Shown: positions 9,540 through 18,294, counted from the first letter of the stretch. The stretch is DNA of 64,000 nucleotides from Longitalea luteola (GCF_017356035.1 NZ_JAFIQX010000001.1:682001-746000), one strand, 5' to 3'. The notes: generated from the letters alone by a model not told the origin. Program-made: numbers and translations.

Positions 9540-9592
9540 TGCGCAGTAGGCAGTGGGCAGTAGACGCTGCCTGCTGCCTACTTTCTTTTTGC
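9540..9592. repeat. Inverted heptad array GCAGTAG / CTGCCTG
   Basis: Three 7-bp GCAGTNG words are followed by the complementary CTGCCTG/CTGCCTA words. The array fills the gap between the convergent symporter and CAP-protein genes and may act as a two-way 3' end. Confidence 0.75.
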
Positions 9593-10167
9593 TACCAGTT
9601 GTGTTTGGCGATAATGATACAGATGTAGGATTGATACTTACCGCCATCGCATTTTACAAAGCCAATACCTACATCAACCAGGGAGGCATCCCATTTACCT
9701 ATGCCCAGTAAGTGATCGCGGTGGCCCTTTGTGGCATCTTCGGCATCTATGATCAGGGATTTTATAGCTTCTACACCCGAATCATGCCCCGATCCGATCG
9801 ATTCAAAAAAATTCTCCTTTTTATCCTTTAGCCAGTCCGGATTCAACGTATAACCACTTTGGTTGATAAAATAATTGATGCCATAACCGTCGGGATCAAC
9901 GTGGTCGAAATAATTGCGTTTGGCCATATCCATGGCCTTTGCCTCGGCTACTCTGGCCAGCGTGTCGTTCCAGCGTAAGGGTGTCCTGGTTATGGGCAGT
10001 TTGGCATTCAGGTGTAATTCTTTATAATATTTCTGGGGGTTATTGCGAATGGCGTTCAATAATTGAAAAGCCTGTTGCGCTTCCTCTTTAACTATAAAGG
10101 GATTGTTATTGTAAAGAAACGACAATAGTAACATCACCACTGGTACCATGTAAGAGATTGCTTTCAT
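9592..10167 (-). CDS. Secreted CAP (SCP/PR1-like) domain protein
   Basis: A 191-residue protein with an N-terminal signal peptide (about residues 1-20). A CAP/SCP domain follows: LLNAIRNNPQKYY, LRWNDTLARVAEAKAMDM, the YFDHVDPDG loop, the ESIG turn and GHRDHLLG with its conserved His. Bacterial CAP proteins are exported and of mostly unknown function. No cysteine pairs were seen that would fix a subclass. The gene is convergent with the symporter gene across a repeat array. The ATG at 10167 gives the signal peptide. Confidence 0.88.
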   Translation of the reverse strand: MKAISYMVPVVMLLLSFLYNNNPFIVKEEAQQAFQLLNAIRNNPQKYYKELHLNAKLPITRTPLRWNDTLARVAEAKAMDMAKRNYFDHVDPDGYGINYFINQSGYTLNPDWLKDKKENFFESIGSGHDSGVEAIKSLIIDAEDATKGHRDHLLGIGKWDASLVDVGIGFVKCDGGKYQSYICIIIAKHNW

Positions 10168-10257
10168 AAGAAGTACGGTCTGGTTTTGGAAAATATAACT
10201 GATTAATTAAATATAAGCATATCCGGCCGGTTTTGCAATAGGCCGGCATGGGGAGAA

Positions 10258-10335
10258 CATGGATTTAACAATACAGGTAGTTAATGGTTACGGTAACCAG
10301 CTACGAGGTCAATGGTGCGTGATGAATGGTGAATC
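10258..10335. repeat. Possible decayed intergenic repeat with AATACAGG core
   Basis: AATACAGGTAG at about 10271 is followed by GTTACGGTAACC-type words and GAATGGTG words. The core matches the shared core of other arrays here, but the arms are short. Confidence 0.4.
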
Positions 10336-10378
10336 ACTCGCGGCATACGAAATTAACAATGGAACTTTGCTGGCGTGT

Positions 10379-10413
10379 TTGCCAATTGTCTGTTGTCAAT
10401 TGTCTATTGTTCA
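10379..10413. repeat. Heptad array TTGTCNN at the 3' end of a small gene
   Basis: Five 7-bp words (TTGCCAA, TTGTCTG, TTGTCAA, TTGTCTA, TTGTTCA) lie end to end. The TAG stop of the minus-strand gene at 10404 lies inside this array. Confidence 0.75.
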
Positions 10414-10697
10414 TGATACAACCCTTCTTCACCGGTAGCCAGGGACTGAATGGTAATGATGTTATTATTGCCTATCAGGTCGCCCGAGGTCATCACTACA
10501 ACTGCTACGGGCAAATCACTTTTCAATATGGTATCGCCGCGAACGCTGAAGTTCTTGTTGTCGAACTGCAATTTGTCGCCGATGCGGTATCCCTTGCCAT
10601 AGAGCCACTGGTGGCTTTTGATATGATCGGGGCTAAGTGTAGTACAGTGGGGTAACAGGGGAATGGAAAGGATGGATAGGATGGTGAACGTTTTCAT
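10404..10697 (-). CDS. Small exported protein, possibly a lipoprotein, function unknown
   Basis: A 97-residue protein starting at an ATG at 10697. It has a basic-hydrophobic N-terminus and a possible lipobox (LPHC near residue 18). The mature part is short, with a SHQWLYGKGYRIGDKL segment suggesting a compact beta fold. No family was recognised. The final residues and the stop codon are encoded by the adjacent heptad array. It is tandem with the CAP-protein gene on the minus strand. It is called a gene because of the signal sequence and the absence of a better frame. Confidence 0.55.
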   Translation of the reverse strand: MKTFTILSILSIPLLPHCTTLSPDHIKSHQWLYGKGYRIGDKLQFDNKNFSVRGDTILKSDLPVAVVVMTSGDLIGNNNIITIQSLATGEEGLYHEQ

Positions 10698-10750
10698 AAG
10701 TAAGAAGGTTGGTTACATAAAAGTTAAGCAAGAACCGGGCCGGGTGAGTT

Positions 10751-10942
10751 AATTAGCTAATGTGATAATTTGATAATGTGATAATGTGATGATGTGATGA
10801 TGTGATGATGTGCTAATGGAAATGCAGTTTAGGTGAGTGCTATGCATTAGGCTCTTGCCATAAGTACACACCCGGAAGATCAGACTGCCGAACCAGGAAC
10901 ATTATCACATCATCACATCATCTCATTGATTATTACTAGCTG
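10751..10942. repeat. Inverted octad element GTGATAAT (copy 1)
   Basis: The left arm begins at TTAGCTAAT and repeats GTGATAAT/GTGATGAT 8-bp words, then GGAAATGCAG, a variant of the shared core. A loop of about 75 nt follows. The right arm is the complement (ATTATCAC, ATCATCAC) and ends near 10942. Confidence 0.88.
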
Positions 10943-11112
10943 TTTTAAGTGATTTTGTGTATTTGGAATATTTGTAATGTCCATAACACCGTGGCGGCGT
11001 TAAATAGTAATTATTTTTCGGTTCTAACAGCAGGAATGATCTGATCTGCTCATAACTTATTAGGACTGATGATGAACACAGGGTGTTCCGGGATGCCGGG
11101 ATGCCCTTTTTG
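10943..11112 (+). ncRNA. Candidate small RNA region ending in an orphan terminator
   Basis: No coding frame of useful length is seen here, and no plus-strand gene lies upstream. Even so, a good intrinsic terminator for the plus strand closes the region. Promoter-like TTTG-rich sequence lies near 10975-11000. A short transcript of about 100 nt is therefore possible. This is a hypothesis from terminator position only. Confidence 0.3.
11081..11112 (+). terminator. Intrinsic terminator without an obvious upstream gene
   Basis: GGGTGTTCCGG pairs with CCGGGATGCCC (11 pairs counting G-T) around a GATG loop, followed by five T. Confidence 0.7.
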
Positions 11113-11268
11113 TTAATGTGATAATATGATAATGTGATAATTTGATAATGGAAATACAGATTGTATGAGCGCTGTGTGTCGGCATCCGGAGCAAAAGTAA
11201 AGCTTCGGAAAATCCGGCTGCATCACAGAAGCATTATCACATTATCGAATTATCACATCATCACATTG
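11112..11268. repeat. Inverted octad element GTGATAAT (copy 2)
   Basis: The left arm of GTGATAAT words is followed by the core GGAAATACAG at 11159-11168. A loop of about 60 nt follows. The right arm of ATTATCAC/ATCATCAC words ends one base before the stop codon of the serine hydrolase gene. Confidence 0.9.
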
Positions 11269-11269
11269 C

Positions 11270-12325
11270 TTACTTACAGTTTCCGCCAACGGCCTCATCT
11301 ACAGCGGCCTTGAACTGTAATGCGAAATCTTTTTTCTGTTCGTTCAATAACGACTTCACGAATATGATAGCGGCATAATTACGGCACTTGTCAATATACG
11401 GCCAGGTGCCGAACAAACCGGGACTGCTTACTACCGTACTGTTGCCGTTGGCATCTTCTTCCTGGATCCATTGACCCAAACCGTAGTGAAAGCCTTCTGC
11501 CACTTTTGGGGTATGTTTTACCGGTAGGTTGGTGAATTGCGGTTTCTGCATTTCTTCAATGGCTTTTTCACTGAGTATCCTTTTGCCCTCAAACATGCCC
11601 TTGTTCAATATCATCGATAAAAAGTTCATATAGTCATTGGCAGTACTGCGCGCGCCGCCGGAAGGATTGGGGGCATACCCGTTTTCATTCATAAAGGAGG
11701 TGGCCCTCATCTTCAACGGGCGTAATAACTTTTCCTGTATCAGCCGGTCGAACGGTTTCTTCGAGATCACTTCCAGTACGCGGCCGGCCACATTCAGGCC
11801 AATGGTGCCATAATGGAATTCAGTGCCTGCATTGTTTGAAATTTCTTTAGCGGCAAAAGCATTCACTTCTTCTTCCAGGTTCATGAATTTGCGGCGTTGT
11901 ACGATCTTTAGCAGGTTGCCTTTATCTTTTTCAATGCCGGTCGTATGCGTCAGGCACTGGCGGATGGTGACATGGCTTTTCATGTATTTGTCAAAAACGG
12001 GGAGGTACTTATTTACCGGGTCATCGAGGTCGAGTTTCCCTTCATCTACAAAGATCATCACCAGGGCAGCGGTCAGCCATTTACTGGCGCTGGCAATCGG
12101 GGCGGCTGTTTTGGCATTGAAATCAGTTCCGAGCTCTTTGGTGTAAATCACCCTGCCGTCTTTATACACCATGGCAACAAGGTCGTTGCCCAGGAGTTTC
12201 TGGTTCTTATTTAACAGGGCGTCCACATTGCTGAAGTCCGGTTGGGCGAACGAAAACTGAAAGATTAACAGGTATACGGTTAAAATACTGCAACTGAGGC
12301 AGATGGGTCTCATTTTTAATGACAT
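11270..12325 (-). CDS. Exported beta-lactamase-like serine hydrolase
   Basis: A 351-residue protein of the class C beta-lactamase / esterase / penicillin-binding fold. A signal peptide spans about residues 1-28; a start at the Met five codons in is equally possible. The nucleophile motif SxxK is S79-A-S-K82, followed by a Tyr motif in FHYGTIGLN near residue 166 and a C-terminal SSPGLFGTW that takes the place of the KTG/HxG box. Such proteins hydrolyse peptides, amides or esters in the periplasm; the substrate cannot be told. It is divergent from clpB and followed by a GTGATAAT element that touches its stop. Confidence 0.85.
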   Translation of the reverse strand: MSLKMRPICLSCSILTVYLLIFQFSFAQPDFSNVDALLNKNQKLLGNDLVAMVYKDGRVIYTKELGTDFNAKTAAPIASASKWLTAALVMIFVDEGKLDLDDPVNKYLPVFDKYMKSHVTIRQCLTHTTGIEKDKGNLLKIVQRRKFMNLEEEVNAFAAKEISNNAGTEFHYGTIGLNVAGRVLEVISKKPFDRLIQEKLLRPLKMRATSFMNENGYAPNPSGGARSTANDYMNFLSMILNKGMFEGKRILSEKAIEEMQKPQFTNLPVKHTPKVAEGFHYGLGQWIQEEDANGNSTVVSSPGLFGTWPYIDKCRNYAAIIFVKSLLNEQKKDFALQFKAAVDEAVGGNCK

Positions 12326-12465
12326 AAATGCATAAATTTTTGGCCTGGATTGTGATTTGCAGGTAATGTACAGCTTAATTGAATATCAAAGCTCGGGTTT
12401 GAACCGATTGTTTATTTGTACGTTGAGTATGGGTAAACGGTTGGAAGACCAGCAGGTTGAAATAG

Positions 12466-12515
12466 CTGGCTTGTATTCAATTAGCAAATTATCACATAAT
12501 CAAATTATCACTTTA
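12466..12515. repeat. Half element: core GAATACAAGC plus ATTATCAC arm upstream of clpB
   Basis: Read on the minus strand this has the GATAATTTG words and then GAATACAAGCC, matching the shared core of other elements. No partner arm is evident. It ends just before the clpB start codon. Confidence 0.65.
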
Positions 12516-12520
12516 GCTAT

Positions 12521-15133
12521 ATGAACTTAGGAAATTTTACCATAAAGGCAGCGGAGGCTTTTCAACAGGCACAGCAGGTAGCTTTTAATTCGCAGAGTCC
12601 GAATATAGAAACGGAACATCTGTTAAAGGCCTTACTCGACCAGGAGGATTCTCCGGTTGAATACCTTTTGAAGAAGAACAATGTTACCGTTAACCTGCTC
12701 GAAAACAAATTGCAGGAGTCGATCGGTAAATTACCCAAAACAAGTGGTGATGCGGCACAAATGGTTAGCCGCGAAACGAACAATGTGGTACTGCGGGCCG
12801 GTGCGGCTTTGAAGGAATTCGGCGATGAATTCATCACGCCCGAACATTTGTTGCTGGCCATCGTGCAGGGCAACGATTCTACTGCCCGTTTGTTAAAAGA
12901 GGCCGGACTAAGCGAGAAAGGTCTTGTAACCGCTATTAAAGAATTACGCAAGGGCGCAACGGTTAGCTCTCAAACGCAGGAAACCCAATTCAATGCGCTG
13001 AATAAATATGCGCGTAATTTAAACGATCTGGCACGCCGCGGCAAGTTAGACCCGGTTATTGGCCGGGACGAAGAGATCCGCAGGACCTTGCACATTTTGT
13101 CGCGCCGTACCAAGAATAATCCGATCCTCGTAGGTGAACCCGGTGTGGGTAAAACCGCGATTGCAGAAGGAATAGCCCACCGGGTGGTAAATGGCGACGT
13201 ACCGGAGAACCTGAAAACCAAAGTTATTTATGCGCTGGATATGGGACAACTGATCGCCGGCGCCAAATATAAAGGGGAGTTTGAGGAAAGGCTGAAAGGT
13301 GTAGTGAAAGAAGTAAGCGATAGCAATGGCGAGATCATTCTGTTCATTGATGAAATACATACCCTCGTGGGCGCCGGCGGCGGTGAAGGCGCTATGGACG
13401 CAGCGAATATTTTAAAGCCCGCCCTGGCGCGGGGCGAGCTGCGGGCCATAGGCGCCACTACCCTGAATGAATACCAGAAATTTTTTGAAAAAGATAAAGC
13501 CCTTGAACGCAGGTTCCAGAAAGTAATGATAGATGAACCATCGGTTGAGGATGCCATCTCCATTCTGCGTGGATTGAAAGACCGTTACGAAACGCACCAC
13601 CATGTGCGCATTAAAGACGAAGCCATTATTTCGGCAGTGGAATTATCGGCCCGGTATATTACCGACCGGTTCCTTCCCGACAAGGCGATCGACCTCATCG
13701 ATGAAGCAGCGGCCAAATTGCGGCTCGAAATGAATTCCATGCCCGAAGAGCTGGATCATTTGATACGACAAATACGTCAGCTGGAGATTGAACGCGAGGC
13801 TATTAAACGCGAGAACGATGAGGACAAGCTAAAATCGCTGAATACCGAAATAGCCAACCTGAGTGTTGAACGGGATACCGTAAAAGCCAAATGGCAGGAA
13901 GAAAAAGAGCTGGTTGATAAAGTGCAGGACGCCAAGTCAAAAGTGGAACAGTTGAAGCAGCAGGCTGAACAGGCAGAAAGAAATGGCGATTACGGAATGG
14001 TGGCCGAGATCCGTTACGGTAAAATAAAAGAGCAGGAGCGCCTGATCAATGAGTATTCAAACCAATTGAATGCCATTAGTGAGAACAAGCGGTTGATGAA
14101 AGAAGAAGTGGACGCAGAAGATATTGCTGAAACAATAGCTAAAGCTACCGGCATACCGGTGACCCGTATGTTGCAGAGCGATAAGGAGAAATTGTTGCAG
14201 CTGGAAGAAAAACTGCACGAGCGGGTAGTAGGGCAGGACGAAGCGATTACCGCGGTAGCCGATGCTATTCGCAGAAGCAGGGCGGGATTGCATGATCCCA
14301 AAAAGCCGATAGGGTCATTTATTTTTCTGGGAACTACCGGTGTTGGTAAAACCGAGTTGGCCAAGGCCCTGGCCGATTACCTGTTCGATGATGAAAGCAT
14401 GATGACCCGCATCGATATGAGCGAATACCAGGAGAAGCATACGGTAAGCCGTTTGGTAGGCGCACCTCCGGGTTATGTAGGATATGAAGAAGGTGGGCAA
14501 CTAACCGAGGCTGTTCGTCGTAAACCATATAGTGTGGTGCTGCTCGATGAAATCGAAAAAGCACATCCCGATGTGTGGAACGTGTTATTGCAGGTGCTGG
14601 ACGATGGGCGGCTGACAGATGCCAAAGGCCGGGTGGTGAATTTCAAGAACACCATCATCATTATGACGAGCAATATCGGAAGCCACCTCATACAGGAAGC
14701 GTTCGAAGATGTAAAAGAAAGCGCTGTGGAAGAAGCTACAGAACGGGCCAAAGTGGAAGTGATGAATTTGCTGCGGCAAACCATCAGGCCCGAATTCCTG
14801 AACAGGGTGGATGAGATCATCATGTTCCAGCCATTGCTGAAGAAAGAGATCTTTGGCATTGTGCAGATCCAGCTGAATCACCTGAAAAAGCAGGTAGCCG
14901 AAAATGGCATCGATCTGCGGTTCAGCGATTACGCCCTTGAATACCTGGCCGAGCAGGGTTTCGATATGCAATTTGGCGCCCGGCCGTTGAAACGGCTGAT
15001 CCAGAAGGAGATCGTTAATCCGCTGAGCAAAAAGATCCTGGCCGCCGACATCGACAAATCCAAACCGGTGATGGTTGACGTATTTGATGGAGTAGTGGTC
15101 TTCAGAAATGAGGCGCCGGAAAAAGTGAGATAA
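12521..15133 (+). CDS. clpB: ATP-dependent disaggregase ClpB
   Basis: An 870-residue Hsp100 chaperone that, with DnaK, threads aggregated proteins through a hexameric ring. Domains in order: an N domain with two Clp repeats (1-145); the first AAA+ module with Walker A GEPGVGKT near residue 206 and Walker [11 protein letters not shown]; the coiled-coil middle domain (about 410-530) that defines ClpB rather than ClpA/C; the second AAA+ module with GTTGVGKTE near residue 606 and [11 protein letters not shown]; and the C-terminal small domain. Length is typical. No heat-shock operator was recognised upstream; the gap carries a half repeat element. Confidence 0.98.
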   Translation: MNLGNFTIKAAEAFQQAQQVAFNSQSPNIETEHLLKALLDQEDSPVEYLLKKNNVTVNLLENKLQESIGKLPKTSGDAAQMVSRETNNVVLRAGAALKEFGDEFITPEHLLLAIVQGNDSTARLLKEAGLSEKGLVTAIKELRKGATVSSQTQETQFNALNKYARNLNDLARRGKLDPVIGRDEEIRRTLHILSRRTKNNPILVGEPGVGKTAIAEGIAHRVVNGDVPENLKTKVIYALDMGQLIAGAKYKGEFEERLKGVVKEVSDSNGEIILFIDEIHTLVGAGGGEGAMDAANILKPALARGELRAIGATTLNEYQKFFEKDKALERRFQKVMIDEPSVEDAISILRGLKDRYETHHHVRIKDEAIISAVELSARYITDRFLPDKAIDLIDEAAAKLRLEMNSMPEELDHLIRQIRQLEIEREAIKRENDEDKLKSLNTEIANLSVERDTVKAKWQEEKELVDKVQDAKSKVEQLKQQAEQAERNGDYGMVAEIRYGKIKEQERLINEYSNQLNAISENKRLMKEEVDAEDIAETIAKATGIPVTRMLQSDKEKLLQLEEKLHERVVGQDEAITAVADAIRRSRAGLHDPKKPIGSFIFLGTTGVGKTELAKALADYLFDDESMMTRIDMSEYQEKHTVSRLVGAPPGYVGYEEGGQLTEAVRRKPYSVVLLDEIEKAHPDVWNVLLQVLDDGRLTDAKGRVVNFKNTIIIMTSNIGSHLIQEAFEDVKESAVEEATERAKVEVMNLLRQTIRPEFLNRVDEIIMFQPLLKKEIFGIVQIQLNHLKKQVAENGIDLRFSDYALEYLAEQGFDMQFGARPLKRLIQKEIVNPLSKKILAADIDKSKPVMVDVFDGVVVFRNEAPEKVR

Positions 15134-15275
15134 GCAAAGTGCTGAATATATAAATGACAGGATCAGTTAATTGAAATTTTAATGAATCGTTAAAGAAATG
15201 GGAATTGCCGGCAGCACAAAACCAAATGAACGAGCCGATGTTATTTAAAGTGAGTGAGAGAGAAAGCCTGTGATC

Positions 15276-15336
15276 AAAAACCTGTCAGGTCCATTTACGA
15301 GGTAACAGATTTTGGGGAGGACCTGACAGGTTTTGT
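15276..15336. other. Inverted repeat with about 16-bp stem
   Basis: AAAACCTGTCAGGTCC and GGACCTGACAGGTTTT are separated by about 27 bases. It could be a bidirectional transcription end or a structured 3' region of the clpB message. Confidence 0.7.
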
Positions 15337-15376
15337 ATGAACGGGTAATTTGAGGAATTATTAGTTAATTGGACCA

Positions 15377-15410
15377 GGCCACTCTGCTAAAAGTAGAGTG
15401 GCCTTTTTTA
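15377..15410 (+). terminator. Intrinsic terminator downstream of clpB
   Basis: GGCCACTCT pairs with AGAGTGGCC across a nine-base loop and is followed by six T. Confidence 0.88.
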
Positions 15411-15437
15411 ATCCATTCATAAAAAGCGTAACAAAAC

Positions 15438-15455
15438 AATGAGGAGCGATATATG
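15438..15455 (+). promoter_or_regulatory. Strong Shine-Dalgarno site
   Basis: GAGGAG lies seven bases before the ATG at 15453. Such a strong ribosome site is unusual next to the other genes here, and it fixes the start of the DsbA-like gene. Confidence 0.7.
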
Positions 15456-16010
15456 CCTGTAAAAAATGATAAAAACAAGGATATCATTTCAACTAAAGGG
15501 CTATGGGCTGGAGAGCCGGATGCGCCGGTGAGTCTGGTTTTATATGGTGACTATGAAAGTGAAGAATGTGCCAAGGTACATAAGGTGATTCTAAAGTTGC
15601 TCGATTCGCATGGAAAGAAGATCAGATTCAATTACCGGCATTTTCCGATGACCCAGATACATCAGCATGCGCATAAAGCGGCTGAAGCGGCGGTGGCAGC
15701 TGCCCAGGAAGGCAAATTCTGGGAAATGCATAACCTGTTATATGCACACCATCGCCGCCTGGGTACCATCAGTTTACGGGAATACGCCCGGGAAGTGGGG
15801 GTAACCAGTAAGAACTTTTTGCCCGACCTGGTAGAAAGCAAATACGGTTGGACCGTGCGGACCGACCTGCTGGAAGGATTAAATAAGGGCGTTCGCAGCG
15901 TACCAACGCTGTTTATTAACGATCGCCTGTATCATGGCCGGCTTAGTCAGCCAGAATTAGCGCGGGCCATTGAGGAAGAATGTCACACAGTTAAGCGTAA
16001 GAGAGCCTAG
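15453..16010 (+). CDS. DsbA-like thioredoxin-fold protein with a single active-site cysteine
   Basis: A 185-residue protein without a signal peptide. The fold is DsbA/FrnE-like: LVLYGDYESEECAKVH (about residues 30-45), the helical insert, and the cis-proline loop RSVPTLFING-like SVPTLFINDRLYHG near residue 150. In relatives the active site reads DFECPYC; here it reads DYESEEC, so the first cysteine of the CxxC pair is Ser and only the second remains. Dithiol oxidoreductase action is therefore unlikely; a monothiol, glutathione-linked or scaffolding role is possible. A strong ribosome site and flanking terminators mark it as its own unit. The fold is well supported; the function is open. Confidence 0.82.
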   Translation: MPVKNDKNKDIISTKGLWAGEPDAPVSLVLYGDYESEECAKVHKVILKLLDSHGKKIRFNYRHFPMTQIHQHAHKAAEAAVAAAQEGKFWEMHNLLYAHHRRLGTISLREYAREVGVTSKNFLPDLVESKYGWTVRTDLLEGLNKGVRSVPTLFINDRLYHGRLSQPELARAIEEECHTVKRKRA

Positions 16011-16096
16011 CGTGGATCGCTAGTGAAAACAGAAAGAATTGCAGAATAAGAAGAGTTTAGTGTTGGATGAAGGGTGATCTTTATGAAGTCTAAGTA

Positions 16097-16128
16097 AAAA
16101 AGGTGTTGTGAAAACAACACCTTTTGCT
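16097..16128 (+). terminator. Intrinsic terminator of the DsbA-like gene
   Basis: AAAAGGTGTTGT pairs with ACAACACCTTTT around a short A-rich loop, giving a stem with a T-rich tail. Confidence 0.85.
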
Positions 16129-16339
16129 TTTTAGTCCCGGATCTTACCAAAAACATCCATTTCAGGGCGGATTTTAAAAAAAAATTAAAATTTTTTTTCG
16201 GCTTAAATGGTTTTATGCTGAGTCACGAAAAACTAACAAATTCACGTGGTTTGTTGAAAAGGCAGCTATAGGAAGGGTATAGGATGAATGATTTTTATTT
16301 ATAAATGTGGTGAAAATAAATTTTAGGTTCCGAAAGTGC

Positions 16340-16499
16340 CACATTTTATTTTGTTTAATATTATGTCTGCAGACCTGCTGTAAGGACAAATTTTTTACTA
16401 ACACTTGTTTGATTGCCGGGAAAAAAGAAACTTTGGTTAATCATTGAAATTATAACGATTGCCTGTTCATACACGCTCCCGGTTCCGGGAGCTTTTTTT
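16340..16499 (+). ncRNA. Candidate small RNA ahead of an orphan terminator
   Basis: The region between two plus-strand terminators has no coding frame of note but ends in a strong terminator. A -7-like TTATTTTG lies near 16346. A short non-coding transcript is possible; the evidence is positional only. Confidence 0.3.
16475..16499 (+). terminator. Strong intrinsic terminator
   Basis: GCTCCCGG and CCGGGAGC form an 8-bp stem around TT, followed by seven T. Confidence 0.88.
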
Positions 16500-16574
16500 A
16501 TGCCCATACTAAAAAAGGCAGTGTAGAAACACCGCCCTGAATGAATGAATGATTGCTTGCCATATGAAAAACTG

Positions 16575-16645
16575 CAGTTACGGGTGGATTCGAACCACCG
16601 TAAGAGGGTTTGCTAGCCTCTGCCTTCCCCCTCGGCCACGTAACT
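16575..16645 (-). tRNA. tRNA-like gene, Cys(GCA)-like but with unusual anticodon arm
   Basis: Read on the minus strand this folds as a 71-nt class I tRNA. The acceptor is a perfect 7-bp stem AGTTACG/CGTAACT. The D arm is GGCCG...AGGC with the GG pair. The variable region is four bases. The T arm is perfect (GGTGG/CCACC with TTCGAAT). The anticodon arm is GAGGC, loop TAGCAAA, CCCTC: the anticodon position reads GCA (Cys), but base 33 is A instead of the near-universal U, and pair 31-39 is C against C. The base after the acceptor is G, unlike the U73 usual for Cys. CCA is not encoded. It could be a variant tRNA or a decaying one. Confidence 0.6.
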
Positions 16646-16661
16646 CATTTTAAACGCAAAA

Positions 16662-16722
16662 CGCTGAACCTGCCTGGCGGCCCCACTGGCCACTTGCCAT
16701 TTTACTACTCGCCATTTATTAC
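16662..16722. repeat. Heptad array, GCTGAAC then CCACTTG words
   Basis: Short runs of 7-bp words (CGCTGAA-like, then CCACTGG, CCACTTG, CCATTTT) lie between the tRNA-like gene and the 3' end of the hydroxylase gene. The last words encode the final residues and stop of that gene. Confidence 0.55.
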
Positions 16723-17940
16723 CCGCTCATTATACACCCATCGTACATACCAGTTGCGGATATCTTCGAAATAGTAAGTGAATACAACCGCAGCAGCCGG
16801 GATCAACCATAAACTGTACCATCCCGTTGAGTAAGCGATCATAACCCCGATGGTAACAGTTAGCAATCGAAGGAATTCCAGGTGTACCACCCACTGTTTC
16901 TGTTCCATAATAGCTCCGCAATTGATCAGCGTAAGCAATAAGGCAATGGTGATCAGTAGCTGTTGATGCAGGGGCAGGTATCCTTCAAAAAGTATGAATA
17001 CGAACAACAGGACAATGCTTAAGACGATCTGCCATACAACATACCTGTTAAGCGGTTTATCTACCGGTACATCCTTCTTTTGAACCAACAGTTTTGCTTC
17101 GGCGTGCTCGCGGAACCGATGATCAATTAAATCAGGTTTACCAAAAAGCAGTTTCATCTTATTGATAACCCCTTTTGTTTTACGGGCTGCTAATAACAAT
17201 TCAGCAATGAAGTGAAAATGCTGCCACAAAAAACTATAACTTTTAAGCGGATGTGTTAAACCATATTGAATAGCCACACCATCTTCTTCTTTTTGAAAAG
17301 TACCGAACAACTTATCCCAGATGATGAATACATCTCCGTAGTTCTTGTCGAGGTACTGTTCATTGCTTGCATGGTGTACCCGGTGGTGTGAAGGAGTAAC
17401 CAGCACATATTCAAGTATTCCCAGTTTCCTGATCAGTTGGGTATGGATAAAGAAAGGGTACAACCCATGCACCAGCAAAATGCTGGTGATCATGGAAGCC
17501 GGGAAGCCCAGTATCGGCAGCACTGCCCAGAAACCCGTTCGCACAAAAGCCTGAAACACGGTTATTCGCGCCGATACCGTATAGTTAAAATCTTCGCTTT
17601 GATGATGTACTACATGCACTGCCCAGAACAGATTGATCTCATGCGCCAGCCGGTGATACCAGTACCACAGAAAATCGGTGCATAACAGGAGTACGATCCA
17701 CAACAGGATGCCTGGTTGAATATTGAACAAACCGAATTTTTTCTGCAAATGATCATATATAAAAAAGAACAAACCGGTAACCCACACATCCAGCAGCCGC
17801 TCTGCAATCCCTACGCTGATATTAGCAATGGAATGGTGCAGATTAAAAAAAGGCTTCTTTTTTTGCCGGGCTATAAAAAATTCCAGGGCCATGAAAACAA
17901 CAAAAAAGGGCACTGCCAGTGCCAGCAGGTTCAATTTCAT
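16705..17940 (-). CDS. Fatty acid hydroxylase / sterol desaturase family membrane protein
   Basis: A 411-residue integral membrane protein. The di-iron histidine motifs of the fatty acid hydroxylase superfamily are present in order: HRLAHE, then HVVHH (about residues 117-140), then HHRVHH (about residue 185). The N-terminal half is a TMEM195/alkylglycerol-monooxygenase-like catalytic region. The C-terminal 150 residues add several hydrophobic helices. It probably hydroxylates or desaturates a lipid using oxygen in the membrane; the substrate is not known. A cluster of membrane helices begins right at the ATG at 17940. Confidence 0.87.
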   Translation of the reverse strand: MKLNLLALAVPFFVVFMALEFFIARQKKKPFFNLHHSIANISVGIAERLLDVWVTGLFFFIYDHLQKKFGLFNIQPGILLWIVLLLCTDFLWYWYHRLAHEINLFWAVHVVHHQSEDFNYTVSARITVFQAFVRTGFWAVLPILGFPASMITSILLVHGLYPFFIHTQLIRKLGILEYVLVTPSHHRVHHASNEQYLDKNYGDVFIIWDKLFGTFQKEEDGVAIQYGLTHPLKSYSFLWQHFHFIAELLLAARKTKGVINKMKLLFGKPDLIDHRFREHAEAKLLVQKKDVPVDKPLNRYVVWQIVLSIVLLFVFILFEGYLPLHQQLLITIALLLTLINCGAIMEQKQWVVHLEFLRLLTVTIGVMIAYSTGWYSLWLIPAAAVVFTYYFEDIRNWYVRWVYNERVINGE

Positions 17941-17970
17941 AACCGGTAAAGATTGATGCGGATATTTGCT

Positions 17971-18294
17971 TTATTGTTTCGGATCCAGTTTTATAAGTTG
18001 ATACTGCGATGCATCTGTTACGCGGATCTTCTTTTTATTATATACAGGATGCTCTATCGATAAAATAACTGGTAGTTCCTGCCAGGTGGAAATAGTAAAG
18101 GCGCCTTTGTTATTCGAAAGCGCTTCCTCCTCACCTGATATTATATAGATATAAGCGTTCTCAATGTATTTACCTGTAGCACTGTTCTTTACCGCACCTT
18201 CTATGGTATATGGTTTGGCCGGAAAAATTTCTGATGTATTGAAAATAACAGCCGGCAACGCAATCAGCCAGCTATTGCGATGTATGCGATTCAT
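17971..18294 (-). CDS. Small exported protein with carboxypeptidase-regulatory-like domain
   Basis: A 107-residue protein. A signal-like N-terminus (residues about 1-25) precedes a single beta-sandwich domain: YTIEGAVKNSATGKYIENAYIYI, then LSNNKGAFTIS, then a final strand. This is the pattern of the CarboxypepD_reg / CNA-B-like domain found at the start of SusC-type receptors, here standing alone. It lies 30 bases upstream of the hydroxylase gene on the same strand, so the two may share a transcript. Its role is unknown; stand-alone copies may be adaptor or surface proteins. Confidence 0.72.
   Translation of the reverse strand: MNRIHRNSWLIALPAVIFNTSEIFPAKPYTIEGAVKNSATGKYIENAYIYIISGEEEALSNNKGAFTISTWQELPVILSIEHPVYNKKKIRVTDASQYQLIKLDPKQ

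Larger units (their letters stand above)
15134..15452. other. Gene-free region after clpB with two hairpins
   Basis: No gene is seen. It holds a long-stem inverted repeat (15276-15336) and an intrinsic terminator (15377-15410). One of them may end the clpB transcript. Confidence 0.6.
16011..16575. other. Gene-free region with two terminators
   Basis: No convincing gene is seen. An intrinsic terminator for the DsbA-like gene lies at 16097-16128. An AT-rich stretch with A and T runs lies at 16170-16200. A second plus-strand terminator at 16475-16499 suggests a further short transcript in between. Confidence 0.55.

Noticed and set aside
16575-16645. tRNA-Ser call on the minus strand
   Set aside because: The D arm and G73 look Ser-like, but there is no long variable arm and the anticodon position does not read a Ser anticodon.
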